38,447 nucleotides of DNA from Candidatus Azobacteroides sp. (lineage in GTDB: Bacteria; Bacteroidota; Bacteroidia; Bacteroidales; WRGA01), in contig WRGA01000107.1 of NCBI GenBank assembly GCA_009787405.1, positions 1 through 38,447 of the forward strand. Direction: 5' to 3'. The notes beneath the pieces were generated by a model. It made no database searches. It was given only the letters and a program-made list of their open reading frames with translations, and was not told the origin of the DNA. A program made the translations under genes and the position numbers. Shown in pieces: positions 1 through 8,426 of the stretch; the stretch's first letter is position 1, and each line of letters opens with the position of its first letter.

Positions 1-58
1 CTTTTCATTTCAAATCAAAAAATCAAAGAACGCTTGTATTTTATTATATATCAATTAA

Positions 59-397
59 TTATAAATTATTTTTAAAACTTAACGCACCAGCAGTAATATC
101 TGTTAATGAACAAATTTCAATTTCAAGCGTGTTGTTTGAATTGACAATCTCTCGAAATTCAAGACGGTATTGGTCGTTGATTCGTACGGAAGAAAGTCCC
201 TTTTTGTCGCCTTTCAATTTTTCGTAATGCAAAGAATTATAACCAAACAATTCTTCGATTTTTTCGGCACTGATCAATGCCCTGACACATTTTAAGTACC
301 CGTTGACCACTTGCGGCTGAAAACGGTGTTTTTTGTCCGTTATTTTGCCGGTGTCGTATAATTCACGCAAATACTCTTTTTCAAACTCAACTTTCAT
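59..397 (-). CDS. HigB/RelE-family toxin (type II toxin-antitoxin, probable)
   Basis: 112 aa. The C-terminal half carries the RelE/HigB core: a KLKGDKKGLSSVRINDQYRL stretch (about residues 60-80) followed by a beta strand, matching the pattern L.G...G..SIRIN..WR of HigB-like mRNA interferases. By family such toxins cleave translated mRNA in the ribosome A site. The partner would be a HigA-type helix-turn-helix antitoxin encoded just downstream on the same strand. Only 58 bases remain before the window edge; a possible minus-strand ATG lies at 6-8, but no antitoxin can be read. A well-formed promoter (417-447) puts transcription start about 13 nt before this ATG, which supports the chosen start. 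The family assignment is fairly secure; activity and partner are inferred. Confidence 0.75.
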   Translation of the reverse strand: MKVEFEKEYLRELYDTGKITDKKHRFQPQVVNGYLKCVRALISAEKIEELFGYNSLHYEKLKGDKKGLSSVRINDQYRLEFREIVNSNNTLEIEICSLTDITAGALSFKNNL

Positions 398-416
398 ATC
401 CGGTATTTGTTCCTTA

Positions 417-447
417 CAAAGGTAATACTATTTTTATCATTCACAAA
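417..447 (-). promoter_or_regulatory. Bacteroidota-type promoter for the HigB-like gene
   Basis: On the minus strand TTTG (444-447), a 19-nt spacer and TACCTTTG (417-424) match the Bacteroidota primary sigma consensus TTTG-N19-21-TAnnTTTG. Predicted start is near 410, about 13 nt before the ATG. Confidence 0.7.
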
Positions 448-663
448 TAAAGTGAATGAGTTTCTTCAAAAACAGAAAGATTTTGACAAAATCCGGATAA
501 TCTCTCTTTTGTAAAAGATTAAAATAAAATTTATGAACGTATAAAAAATAACTTTCGAATTTTTGATAATGAAAACCCTGTACGGCTCAATATGGGGCTT
601 GGTATAATAATGAAACAAATAAATAAACAAAGAATGATTTTTATTTTAATGGGAACATCTTCT

Positions 664-693
664 TTCTATCGAACAACATGTCCGCCACGGCGG
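664..693. repeat. Short REP-like repeat
   Basis: The segment ends in the GC-rich palindrome CCGCCACGGCGG. Positions 673-693 (21 nt) are identical, in inverted orientation, to 18096-18116 just after the FISUMP gene. The adjacent TTTCTATCG module resembles the TTTCTACCGATAT module that borders the palindromes in the elements at 36.4 and 38.0 kb. This looks like a one-palindrome member of the same dispersed family. Confidence 0.55.
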
Positions 694-880
694 AAGAGTA
701 AGGGTAGGGTTAGATCTATTCCTGTGCTATTATAAGGTATTTTTGAAAATAAGGGTTAAAAATGAAAATGAGTTTCAACCTCACAGATCTGTTTTTCAGG
801 GTACCGGCGCAATTCCGGCGCGGCATAAAACAAAAAAATGCCGTAAGTTGTTTACTTACAGCATTTTAAATCTATTATTG

Positions 881-965
881 CGGAGAGAGAGGGATTCGAA
901 CCCCCGGTACCTCTCAGTACAACGGTTTTCAAGACCGCCGCGATCGACCACTCTGCCATCTCTCC
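881..965 (-). tRNA. tRNA-Ser (anticodon UGA)
   Basis: The minus strand folds as a class II tRNA: acceptor GGAGAGA/TCTCTCC with discriminator G, anticodon stem GCGGT/ACCGT around loop CTTGAAA (anticodon TGA), a long variable arm (GTAC...GTAC) and a T arm with GGTTCGAATCC. No encoded CCA is seen. It reads UCA-type serine codons. It lies 26 bp from tRNA-Pro on the same strand, probably co-transcribed. Confidence 0.95.
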
Positions 966-991
966 GATTAAATGTCTTCTTTTAACGATTG

Positions 992-1066
992 TCGGGGAAC
1001 CGGGATTCGAACCCGGGACCCTCTGCTCCCAAAGCAGATACGCTAACCGGACTGCGCTACACCCCG
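992..1066 (-). tRNA. tRNA-Pro (anticodon UGG)
   Basis: 75 nt on the minus strand. Acceptor CGGGGTG/TTCCCCG has a T-T mismatch and a G-T wobble next to the D arm; discriminator is A. The anticodon stem TCTGC/GCAGA encloses loop TTTGGGA (anticodon TGG), and the T loop reads GGTTCGAATCC. It precedes tRNA-Ser in the direction of transcription. Confidence 0.95.
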
Positions 1067-1164
1067 TCTTTGTTAAAAGCGCTGCAAAGGTAATGAGTTT
1101 TTTCTTTTTGCAAAAATTTTAGACTCTTTTGTTGGAAAAAATATTACGCTAATGTCTTTTGTGT

Positions 1165-1172
1165 TACATTTG
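1165..1172 (+). promoter_or_regulatory. Candidate -7 box for aspS
   Basis: TACATTTG fits TAnnTTTG exactly, but no convincing TTTG lies 18-21 nt upstream. It would give a leader of about 120 nt before the aspS ATG. Confidence 0.4.
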
Positions 1173-1300
1173 CAATTCTTTACATGAAGCGGACAGGCGT
1201 TACGTCGTTACGTCGATCCAATCGTCGGGGCGGGTTTTCGCGGCTTTCGTGGAGTGTAATCGGCGGTATCAATGATCGAAATTTGTAAATATAAATCAAT

Positions 1301-3058
1301 ATGTACAGGAGTAAAACTTGTGGTGAATTGCGCTTGACGCATGTAAATGAAACGGTTACGCTGGCCGGTTGGGTACAGCGGATCCGTCGGATGGGCGGAA
1401 TGACCTTTGTGGATCTTCGCGACCGGTACGGAATTACCCAATTGGCGTTTAATCAGGAGGTGAATGCCGGATTGTGGGAACAGGCGAATGAATTGGGACG
1501 CGAATTTGTGGTTCAGGTGAAAGGAAATGTTAAAGAACGTTCGAGCAAAAACAAAAATATTTCCACAGGTGATATCGAAATTATCGTTTCGGAATTGAAT
1601 GTGTTGAATCCGGCTGAAACTCCGCCCTTTACGATCGAAGACGATACCGACGGCGGCGACGATCTGCGCATGAAGTATCGTTATTTGGATTTGCGCCGGA
1701 ATGTCGTGCGTAAAAATTTGGAATTGCGTCATCAGATGGCTTTTGAAACCCGCAGTTATTTGAATGAACACGGTTTTCTGGAAATTGAAACACCCGTTCT
1801 GATCAGTTCCACACCCGAAGGTGCACGCGACTTTGTGGTTCCTTCACGCATCAATCACGGGCAATTTTACGCTTTGCCGCAATCGCCTCAAACATTTAAA
1901 CAATTGTTGATGGTATCGGGATTCGACCGTTATTTTCAGATTGTGAAATGTTTCCGTGACGAAGATTTACGTGCCGACCGTCAACCTGAATTTACACAAA
2001 TTGATTGCGAAATGTCTTTCGTATCGCAAGAGGATGTGCTGCAAATGTTCGAAGGATTGACCAAGCATTTGTTTAAAAAAATAAAGGGATTGAATATCCG
2101 ATATGATTTTCCGAGAATGTTGTATGCCGATGCCATGAAATATTACGGAAGCGACAAACCGGATACTCGTTTTGAAATGAAGTTCGTCGAGCTGAAGGAT
2201 TTGACCGAAGGAAAAGGTTTTGTCGTATTCGACGGCACCGAATATGCCGGGGCGATTTGCGCTGCCGGATGTGCGTCGTACACCCGTAAACAGTTGGATG
2301 AACTGACCGATTTCGTGAAACGTCCGCAAATCGGAGCGAAGGGATTGGTTTATGTGCGATGCGAAGAAAACGGATCGTTTAAATCGTCCGTCGATAAATT
2401 CTATACACAAGATGATCTGAAAAAATGGGCGGAACGTTGCCATGCGAAACCCGGAGATTTGTTGTTGATTTTGTGCGGTGAAACGGTAAAAACACAAAAA
2501 CAATTGTCCGAACTTCGGTTGGAAATGGGTACCCGTTTGGGAATGCGCGGCAAAGACGTGTATTCGTGCTTGTGGGTCATAGATTTTCCGTTATTGGAAA
2601 AAGACGAAGAATTGGGTCGTTTCTTTGCCGGACATCATCCGTTCACAGCTCCGAAAATCGAAGATATTCCGTTGTTGGAGACCATGCCCGAAAAAGTTTG
2701 TGCCAATGCATACGACATGGTGATCAACGGAGTGGAAGTCGGCGGGGGTTCCATTCGTATTCACGACAGCAAATTACAGCATAAAATATTTCAATTGCTC
2801 GGATTTACCGAAGAAAAAGCTCAAGCCCGTTTCGGCTTTTTGATGAATGCGTTTAAATACGGCGCTCCGCCTCACGGTGGATTGGCTTTCGGATTAGACC
2901 GTTTCGTCTCGTTGTTTGCCGGGTTGGATTCCATCCGCGATTGCATCGCATTCCCCAAAAACAACGCGGGTCGCGATGTCATGATTGATGCGCCGTCGGT
3001 GATTGATCAGGAACAGTTGGACGAATTAGGATTGATCATCCGTCCGATCGACGATTAA
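1301..3058 (+). CDS. aspS: Aspartate--tRNA ligase
   Basis: 585 aa, the normal length of bacterial AspRS. The order is: N-terminal OB-fold anticodon-binding domain (about residues 1-105, with [20 protein letters not shown]), class II catalytic core with motif 2 around [18 protein letters not shown] (about 215-235), the bacterial GAD insertion (about 290-400), and motif 3 [16 protein letters not shown] near residue 530. It charges tRNA-Asp in the cytoplasm. The start is the first ATG of the frame and gives the canonical MYRS.KCGELR opening. It stands alone, with about 160 bp of AT-rich spacer before dacB. Confidence 0.97.
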   Translation: MYRSKTCGELRLTHVNETVTLAGWVQRIRRMGGMTFVDLRDRYGITQLAFNQEVNAGLWEQANELGREFVVQVKGNVKERSSKNKNISTGDIEIIVSELNVLNPAETPPFTIEDDTDGGDDLRMKYRYLDLRRNVVRKNLELRHQMAFETRSYLNEHGFLEIETPVLISSTPEGARDFVVPSRINHGQFYALPQSPQTFKQLLMVSGFDRYFQIVKCFRDEDLRADRQPEFTQIDCEMSFVSQEDVLQMFEGLTKHLFKKIKGLNIRYDFPRMLYADAMKYYGSDKPDTRFEMKFVELKDLTEGKGFVVFDGTEYAGAICAAGCASYTRKQLDELTDFVKRPQIGAKGLVYVRCEENGSFKSSVDKFYTQDDLKKWAERCHAKPGDLLLILCGETVKTQKQLSELRLEMGTRLGMRGKDVYSCLWVIDFPLLEKDEELGRFFAGHHPFTAPKIEDIPLLETMPEKVCANAYDMVINGVEVGGGSIRIHDSKLQHKIFQLLGFTEEKAQARFGFLMNAFKYGAPPHGGLAFGLDRFVSLFAGLDSIRDCIAFPKNNAGRDVMIDAPSVIDQEQLDELGLIIRPIDD

Positions 3059-3119
3059 AAATAAAAAATGGATACTTTGCCCGATTATAGTTTATATTAA
3101 GTAAATAATATTTTATATT

Positions 3120-3205
3120 AAAAAAACTTGATTTAATATTTAATTTTATATAACTCTTAATTCTTAACTTTTAACTCTTAACTTTTGATTTTTGATTTTC
3201 GACTA
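3120..3205. repeat. AT-rich intergenic simple repeat
   Basis: Repeated units of the type AACTCTTAATTCTTAACT followed by TTTTGATTTTTGATTTTCG. Close relatives occur at about 8818-8850 and, for the second half, about 25317-25338. The function is unknown; similar decayed simple repeats are common between Bacteroidales genes. Confidence 0.4.
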
Positions 3206-3217
3206 AATTAAAAAAGC

Positions 3218-4663
3218 ATGAGAAAATTTGTCCTGTCGGGATTCTGTATTTTTAATTTGTTGATTGTTTCGGATTTGTCGGCGCAACAAGCTGCCGTGGA
3301 TAATTTTGTGCAGACAAAAGGATTGGAGGCCGCGAATCTCGGTGTGAATGTTGTTGATGTCAAAACAGGGCTTTCCGTTGCTTTTTACAATAAAAATAAA
3401 CCGCTTGTTCCGGCATCGGTCATGAAGGTGTTGACCACATCGACCGTTTTGGAATTGTACGGCCCCGATTATCGTATTCCGACGTTGTTGCAATATTCGG
3501 GAACCATCGATTCGGACGGCGTGTTGAACGGCGATGTTTATGTAAAGGGTGGGGGAGATCCGACCTTGGGTTCCGAATATATCGACCGGGATAAAAATGA
3601 TTTTTTTGATGCGTGCATTTCGGCGATTAAAAATGCGGGAATCAGAAAAATAACCGGACGGATTGTCGCCGATGAAACTTGTTTCGATCTCGAAGGGGTT
3701 TCCGGTAAATGGTTATGGGAAGATTTGGGAAATTATTTTGCTTCCGGTTCTTACGGAATCAGCATTTATGACAATGCCTATAAATTGTACCTTAAATCGG
3801 GAAAACCCGGAGAGCAACCTCAAATTTTAAGAACGGATCCGAATGTGGATCAAATCGGTTTTTACAATTATCTTCGTGCTGAAGCCGGAAATAAAGACAG
3901 CGCTTATATTTACGGTATTCCGTTTGCTTACGAACGTTGGTTATATGGTTCTGTTCCCGCCGGTCGGTCGGAGTTTGTCATAAAAGGGGATATTCCCGAT
4001 CCGCCGTATTTTTTGGCAGATTGTCTGAATAAATTTTTAATGTCTGCGGGAATATCCGTTTCCGAACCTCCGGTTACGGGGAGATTGCTGGACATTAAAA
4101 ACGAACGGCTTGTAACCGATCGGACCTTGTTGCATACGTATTATTCTCCGCCTTTGTCCGATATTATCCGGCATACCAATGTGAAAAGCGACAATCATTA
4201 TGCCGAACATCTGTTTAAGCTGGCGGCTTTGTCGAAATATACCCGGGCGTCTTTCGGTAATGGAACGGACGTTATTTTATCATACTGGAGAGACAGAGAG
4301 GTTTATTTGTCGGGAGTGTCATTATACGACGGTTCCGGCTTGTCTCCGAGCGACCGGCTTACCCCGCAAACGTTGACGGATGTTTTGTCTTACATGAACA
4401 ACATTTCCCGGTTTGCCGACAGCTTTTACGCTTCCTTGCCGGTTGCGGGAGTGAACGGGACGGTTCGTGCTTTTCTGAAAGGTACGAAGCTGGAAGGCAA
4501 AGTGCATCTGAAAAGCGGCAGCATCAATAATGTGCAATGTTTTGCCGGTTATCTTGACAAAAACAACAAACGATATGCTTTTTGTATCATGGCCAATGAT
4601 TACGGTATTCCTCGTCCGACGTTGAAAAAAGCCATGGAAAAATTGCTGCTGGAATTGGATTGA
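3218..4663 (+). CDS. dacB: D-alanyl-D-alanine carboxypeptidase/endopeptidase, PBP4 type (peptidase S13)
   Basis: 481 aa with an N-terminal signal peptide (about residues 1-22, ending DLSAQ), so periplasmic. All three penicillin-binding motifs are present: SVMK with nucleophile Ser67 and Lys70, SDN at about 324-326, and KSG at about 432-434. The long insertion between SxxK and SxN is typical of S13 (PBP4/DacB). The family trims the terminal D-Ala of muropeptides and cleaves D-Ala-mDAP crosslinks during murein remodelling. The histidine kinase gene starts 7 bp after the stop, suggesting co-transcription. The family is certain; the balance of carboxypeptidase and endopeptidase activity is not. 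Confidence 0.93.
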   Translation: MRKFVLSGFCIFNLLIVSDLSAQQAAVDNFVQTKGLEAANLGVNVVDVKTGLSVAFYNKNKPLVPASVMKVLTTSTVLELYGPDYRIPTLLQYSGTIDSDGVLNGDVYVKGGGDPTLGSEYIDRDKNDFFDACISAIKNAGIRKITGRIVADETCFDLEGVSGKWLWEDLGNYFASGSYGISIYDNAYKLYLKSGKPGEQPQILRTDPNVDQIGFYNYLRAEAGNKDSAYIYGIPFAYERWLYGSVPAGRSEFVIKGDIPDPPYFLADCLNKFLMSAGISVSEPPVTGRLLDIKNERLVTDRTLLHTYYSPPLSDIIRHTNVKSDNHYAEHLFKLAALSKYTRASFGNGTDVILSYWRDREVYLSGVSLYDGSGLSPSDRLTPQTLTDVLSYMNNISRFADSFYASLPVAGVNGTVRAFLKGTKLEGKVHLKSGSINNVQCFAGYLDKNNKRYAFCIMANDYGIPRPTLKKAMEKLLLELD

Positions 4664-4670
4664 TCTGCTT

Positions 4671-5819
4671 ATGCCAAGTATATATGATACCCGGCAACGG
4701 GTAAAGATAATTTTCATTGTGTTGGCGCTGCTTATCGCGTTTATCTTTTTGTATGTTTCGCTTCGGTTGGTGAAGGATTTGTCGGCGGAAGAGAAAAACA
4801 AAATCGAAACATGGGCGGAAGCAACGCGGATTTTGGTCGGCGATAACCCTGATGTCGATTTAGTATTGGTGTTGCATGTGATCGAAAGCAATAAAACCAT
4901 TCCCATCATTGTCTTGGATAAAAATGACGAAGTGCTGATGTCTAAAAATATAGAAAAAGTTTCGTCCGACGGGAGTGTTCCGCGTGAAATCGTCCAAAAA
5001 TTCAAACGGAAAAACAAATTGATTCCCATCGTGATTGACGAGTATAACACACAATATTTGTATTACGATGATTCGGTGTTGTTAAAACGTCTTTCCTATT
5101 ATCCGTTTGTGGAGCTGCTGGTTATGGCCGTTTTTTTTATGATTGCGGTTTTTGCGTTGTCGAGTACGAAAAAGGCCGAACAAAATCAGGTATGGGTCGG
5201 TTTGTCGAAAGAAACGGCGCACCAGCTGGGAACGCCTATTTCCTCGCTGATGGCGTGGGAAACGCTGTTGAAAGATCGTTACAAAGACGATAAACTGCTG
5301 GAGGAAATGGGAAAAGACATCCTGCGATTGAGAACCATTGCCGAACGCTTTTCGAAAGTCGGCTCCAAACCCGAATTGGAAAGAGCTTGCGTGCAGGATG
5401 TGATTCAAAAAACGGTGACGTATATGTCGAAACGTGTTTCGGGAAAAGTGGCGATAACAACCGAAATGCCTTCCGAACCGGTTTTTGCGATGATGAGTGA
5501 GCCGCTGTTTGCATGGGTCATGGAAAACTTGTTCAAAAATGCGGTGGATGCCATGAACGGGCAGGGAAAGATTTTCGTTGAAATGACATCGTCCGGTAAT
5601 CGTATTGCGTTGTATGTTTCCGATACGGGAAAAGGCATTGCAAAAAATAAATTCAAAACCATTTTCAATCCCGGTTATACCACAAAAAAACGGGGTTGGG
5701 GATTGGGATTGTCCTTGGTGAAAAGAATCATTCATGAATACCATGACGGAAAAATATACGTCGGCAAATCCGAAATAAACAAAGGAACGACATTCTGCAT
5801 CGAACTGAAAAAAGCATGA
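4671..5819 (+). CDS. Sensor histidine kinase (orphan, membrane-bound)
   Basis: 382 aa. Two membrane segments (about 12-32 and 144-164) bracket a periplasmic sensor of about 110 residues. The H box ETAHQLGTPISSL places the phospho-acceptor at His184. The ATPase domain follows, with N box ENLFKNAVDAM (Asn290), G1 DTGKGIA and G2 GWGLGLSL. No response regulator is adjacent, so the partner is unknown. Its position 7 bp behind a PBP4 gene suggests, by inference only, a link to cell-wall status. The sensor part is not one I recognise. Confidence 0.9.
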   Translation: MPSIYDTRQRVKIIFIVLALLIAFIFLYVSLRLVKDLSAEEKNKIETWAEATRILVGDNPDVDLVLVLHVIESNKTIPIIVLDKNDEVLMSKNIEKVSSDGSVPREIVQKFKRKNKLIPIVIDEYNTQYLYYDDSVLLKRLSYYPFVELLVMAVFFMIAVFALSSTKKAEQNQVWVGLSKETAHQLGTPISSLMAWETLLKDRYKDDKLLEEMGKDILRLRTIAERFSKVGSKPELERACVQDVIQKTVTYMSKRVSGKVAITTEMPSEPVFAMMSEPLFAWVMENLFKNAVDAMNGQGKIFVEMTSSGNRIALYVSDTGKGIAKNKFKTIFNPGYTTKKRGWGLGLSLVKRIIHEYHDGKIYVGKSEINKGTTFCIELKKA

Positions 5820-5842
5820 GGTCGTTAAAGAATAAGTCGTAA

Positions 5843-6403
5843 ATGTCCGTTTATAAATTACCGATTATGTTTGTGGAAAAAATAGATTTTATATTGATTC
5901 AACTTCGGAATCTGGAAAAAATGATTGTCGATGTTCGAAATGCCAATGCTTTCCCTCCGATGTTTTTCGATAGGATCGAAAATAAGGTGGTCGAATTTTT
6001 AAAACAATTATATGCCTTAAAAATAGAGAGCGAGACAGTAAAATCCGGTATTTCAGATGTATCGGAAAATCAAGAGGTTAAACCGTCGAAAAGCAAATTG
6101 CAGGATTCCGGATCTGTTCCGATATTGAACAGTAAACACGCTTCCGCTTCTTTTTTGAATGAAGCGATCGAAAAGCAAATACTTCGGGATATTCGACGGG
6201 GATTCAATTTAAACGACAGATTCAGATTTTTGCATGATTTATTCGGCGGTGATGTCGAAAAAATGGATAAAGTTTTGAATGAATTGAACGAGTTGGATTC
6301 GTTTGAGGATTCTGTCGCTTACCTGAATACCGGATTAAATTGGAACATAGAAGATCCGATCGTTACCGGATTTATCAATGTCTTGGAAAAAAGATTTAAA
6401 TAA
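5843..6403 (+). CDS. Conserved Bacteroidales protein of unknown function
   Basis: 186 aa, soluble and mostly helical by eye. The N-terminal third (about 10-60) is a likely coiled helix, followed by a polar linker (about 65-100). The conserved-looking C-terminal part (about 110-186) contains RDIRRGFNLNDRFRFLHDLF and ends in a short helix closing on LEKRFK. I recall proteins with this C-terminal pattern across Bacteroidota, but none with a known role. It starts 24 bp after the kinase gene, so it may share its transcript. No signal peptide or membrane segment is seen. Confidence 0.75.
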   Translation: MSVYKLPIMFVEKIDFILIQLRNLEKMIVDVRNANAFPPMFFDRIENKVVEFLKQLYALKIESETVKSGISDVSENQEVKPSKSKLQDSGSVPILNSKHASASFLNEAIEKQILRDIRRGFNLNDRFRFLHDLFGGDVEKMDKVLNELNELDSFEDSVAYLNTGLNWNIEDPIVTGFINVLEKRFK

Positions 6404-6467
6404 ATTACGAATCAAAAATTACGAATTGATAGGACAATATTCATCAATTCTTAATTAATTAAAATTG

Positions 6468-7142
6468 ATGGGCAAATTATACATTGTTCCCACGCCGGTG
6501 GGAAATTTGGAAGATATGACTTTTCGGGCGATCCGGATATTGAAAGAGGTCGATGTCGTTTTAGCCGAAGATACCCGCACGACGGGTGTTTTGTTCAAAC
6601 ATTTCGAAATATTGACCAAGATGCATTCTCACCATAAGTTTAACGAACACAAAGCGATCGACGGAATTATCCGGCGATTGTCTGCGGGAGAAAATATGGC
6701 CTTGGTGTCCGATGCCGGTACACCCGGTATTTCCGATCCGGGTTTTCTGATTGTCAGAGAATGTGTGCGTGCAGGGATTGAGGTGGAATGTTTGCCCGGA
6801 GCTGTAGCTTTTGTTCCGGCATTGGTGGTGTCGGGGTTGCCGAACGATCGTTTTTGTTTTGGAGGATTTCTCCCCCAAAAGAAAGGACGAATGACCCGTT
6901 TGCAGGAGTTGGCTTCCGAATCCCGAACTATGTTGTTTTACGAATCTCCCTTTCGCCTGGTAAAAACATTGACCCAATTTGCCGAAGTTTTCGGTGAAGA
7001 CAGACAAGGAAGTATTTCGCGCGAAATATCCAAACTTCACGAAGAAACAATCAGAGGTTCCTTGTCCGAATTAATTGCCCATTTTACCGAAAATACGCCC
7101 CGCGGCGAATTTGTTCTCGTCATTGCCGGTAAAGCCGACTGA
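6468..7142 (+). CDS. rsmI: 16S rRNA (cytidine1402-2'-O)-methyltransferase
   Basis: About 224 aa. The opening GKLYIVPTPVGNLEDMTFRA and the following LAEDTRTTGVL are the signature of RsmI, a tetrapyrrole-methylase-fold enzyme. SDAGTPGISDPG (about 82-93) is the SAM-binding region and ESPFRL lies near 155. It adds the 2'-O-methyl of m4Cm1402 in the decoding centre. The frame also allows a TTG at 6465, but the ATG at 6468 gives the usual N terminus. The length is normal. An AT-rich gap of 64 bp separates it from the gene upstream. Confidence 0.95.
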   Translation: MGKLYIVPTPVGNLEDMTFRAIRILKEVDVVLAEDTRTTGVLFKHFEILTKMHSHHKFNEHKAIDGIIRRLSAGENMALVSDAGTPGISDPGFLIVRECVRAGIEVECLPGAVAFVPALVVSGLPNDRFCFGGFLPQKKGRMTRLQELASESRTMLFYESPFRLVKTLTQFAEVFGEDRQGSISREISKLHEETIRGSLSELIAHFTENTPRGEFVLVIAGKAD

Positions 7143-7260
7143 CCGGAAATGCAAATACCCGCATATATGCATCTATGCCTGTAGTTTTTCACTCTGTAAT
7201 TTTACAACATCAATTGACAATTACAAATTACACAGTTATCGTAATTCGTAATCGATTTCG

Positions 7261-7268
7261 TATCTTTG
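7261..7268 (+). promoter_or_regulatory. Candidate -7 box for the GNAT cassette
   Basis: TATCTTTG matches TAnnTTTG and would start transcription about 25 nt before the ATG at 7301. No clear -33 TTTG is seen at the right distance. Confidence 0.45.
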
Positions 7269-7300
7269 TATCGTAATAATCATTAAAAATTGTAACGGTT

Positions 7301-7477
7301 ATGGCAATGCCGATCAGAGGTATACCGGTGCTGGAGGGCGAAGCAGCCCGCCGGTTCATAAAGGAAGCAAAGGAAAACGAAAAGAAGCGGGGAACACAGC
7401 CGCTCTCGGAAGAAGATAAGGCTGCGTTTCGAGCAATTATGGAAGATGCCAAAAAGCGAGGTTTATTTGTTTTTTAG
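7301..7477 (+). CDS. Small protein upstream of GNAT toxin, probable antitoxin
   Basis: 58 aa, charged and probably helical: MAMPIRGIPVLEG, then an EAARRFIKEAKENEKKRG helix, a LSEEDKAAFRAIMEDAKKRG helix, and the end LFVF. The GNAT gene begins 5 bp after its stop. The sequence does not resemble the ribbon-helix-helix DUF1778 antitoxins of TacA type; I recall similar short ORFs in front of GNAT genes in Bacteroidales. An antitoxin role is inferred from size, spacing and order. An internal ATG at codon 3 is an alternative start. Confidence 0.65.
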   Translation: MAMPIRGIPVLEGEAARRFIKEAKENEKKRGTQPLSEEDKAAFRAIMEDAKKRGLFVF

Positions 7478-7482
7478 AATGT

Positions 7483-8070
7483 ATGGGATTCCTTTCGAAC
7501 AATTGTAAGATTTTTCCGCATACCGGTGAAATGTTGAAGCAGAGCCGAACGTTTTCGTGCGGTGATGGGGATTTGGATGATTTTTTCCTTCATGATGCCG
7601 TTAAATATGAGCAACAGTTGCTTGGAAAATCGTACTGTTATCGTTTGGACAGTGATAATTCTATCGTCGTATGCTTCTTTACTCTGTCTAATTCGAGCGT
7701 TGAAGTCCGTACCCTACCCAATAACAGGAAAAGGAAATTTACTGAAAATATTCCGTACGAGAAGAATTTGAGCAGTTATCCTGCCACTCTGATAGGCCGA
7801 TTAGGTGTGGATAAAGAATTTGGCGGTAAAGGCATAGGCACCGAGTTGATAAAATATATCAAACAATGGGTGCTCCTTCCCGGCAACATAACGGCTTGTC
7901 GCTATCTCACTGTTGATGCCTACAATAACGAGGTGACATTGAAATTCTACGAAGCGAACGGGTTCGGAACACTGTTTTCATCGGACAAACAGGAGAAAGA
8001 ACATGTCGGCCTGCCGCAGGAAAAAGAACTTAGAACAAGACTGATGTATTTCGACCTGATGTTGATTTAG
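7483..8070 (+). CDS. GNAT-family N-acetyltransferase, TacT-like probable toxin
   Basis: 195 aa. The acetyl-CoA loop lies in LGVDKEFGGKGIG (107-119), preceded by the beta4 strand ATLIGRL. LTVDAYNNEVTLKFYEANGF (142-161) is the C-terminal signature seen in TacT/AtaT-type toxins, with Tyr156 where the general-acid Tyr is expected. Such enzymes acetylate aminoacyl-tRNA; here that is inferred. It is larger than TacT (about 160 aa) because of an insertion around 72-98 and a C-terminal tail. It forms a two-gene unit with the 58-aa ORF upstream. A metabolic GNAT remains possible. Confidence 0.75.
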   Translation: MGFLSNNCKIFPHTGEMLKQSRTFSCGDGDLDDFFLHDAVKYEQQLLGKSYCYRLDSDNSIVVCFFTLSNSSVEVRTLPNNRKRKFTENIPYEKNLSSYPATLIGRLGVDKEFGGKGIGTELIKYIKQWVLLPGNITACRYLTVDAYNNEVTLKFYEANGFGTLFSSDKQEKEHVGLPQEKELRTRLMYFDLMLI

Positions 8071-8181
8071 ATAATCTGTCGCAGTGGGAATACAAGCCCC
8101 CTAACCCTGAAGGGAAGGGATAGTGGAGAGGTTGTTGCGGCAAAGGCTGAAAGCCTTCAATCAACAGAGCAGGGTAACACC

Positions 8182-8426
8182 CAATGTCATCAAGTTAAGA
8201 GGTAGAATCATTTTAATCAACAAGATAAATATCGTTTGTAGTCTGTAATCTGTAATCAATGCCATAGGCATTGTATATTGGTATGTATTGTCCTGTCAGG
8301 GACGATAGGGTTTGAAGGCTTTATTTTTTCTATCAATATACAAGCTCTAACGGGCTTAAAAATAACATTGTTCACTTGTTTTACTCGTTGATTTATAAAT
8401 AATTATTCCTTAACTTGATGACATTG
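8182..8426. repeat. MITE-like element with 18-nt perfect inverted ends and internal REP palindromes
   Basis: CAATGTCATCAAGTTAAG at 8182-8199 is repeated as its exact reverse complement at 8409-8426. Inside lie AATGCCATAGGCATT, then TGTCCTGTCAGGGAC (8289-8303, identical to 36454-36468 and to the inverse of 38223-38237), then a degenerate AAGCTCTAACGGGCTT. The modules are separated by TATATTGGTA/TCTATCAATATA spacers. No protein is encoded and no flanking direct repeat is evident. Confidence 0.6.

Larger units (their letters stand above)
398..880. other. Intergenic region without a supported gene
   Basis: Apart from the promoter at 417-447 and a short REP-like repeat at 664-693, I see no coding signal. 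An open frame from 743 runs straight through the tRNA-Ser gene and is spurious. Confidence 0.6.

Noticed and set aside
743-985. Plus-strand open frame of 80 codons
   Set aside because: It runs antisense through the tRNA-Ser gene; no start context or homology.
1208-1771. Large minus-strand frame opposite aspS
   Set aside because: Antisense shadow of aspS with no homology; aspS is unambiguous.
8279-8365. Possible CRISPR-like array of spaced palindromes
   Set aside because: The units are few, unequal and palindromic with conserved rather than variable spacers; this is a REP-type element.
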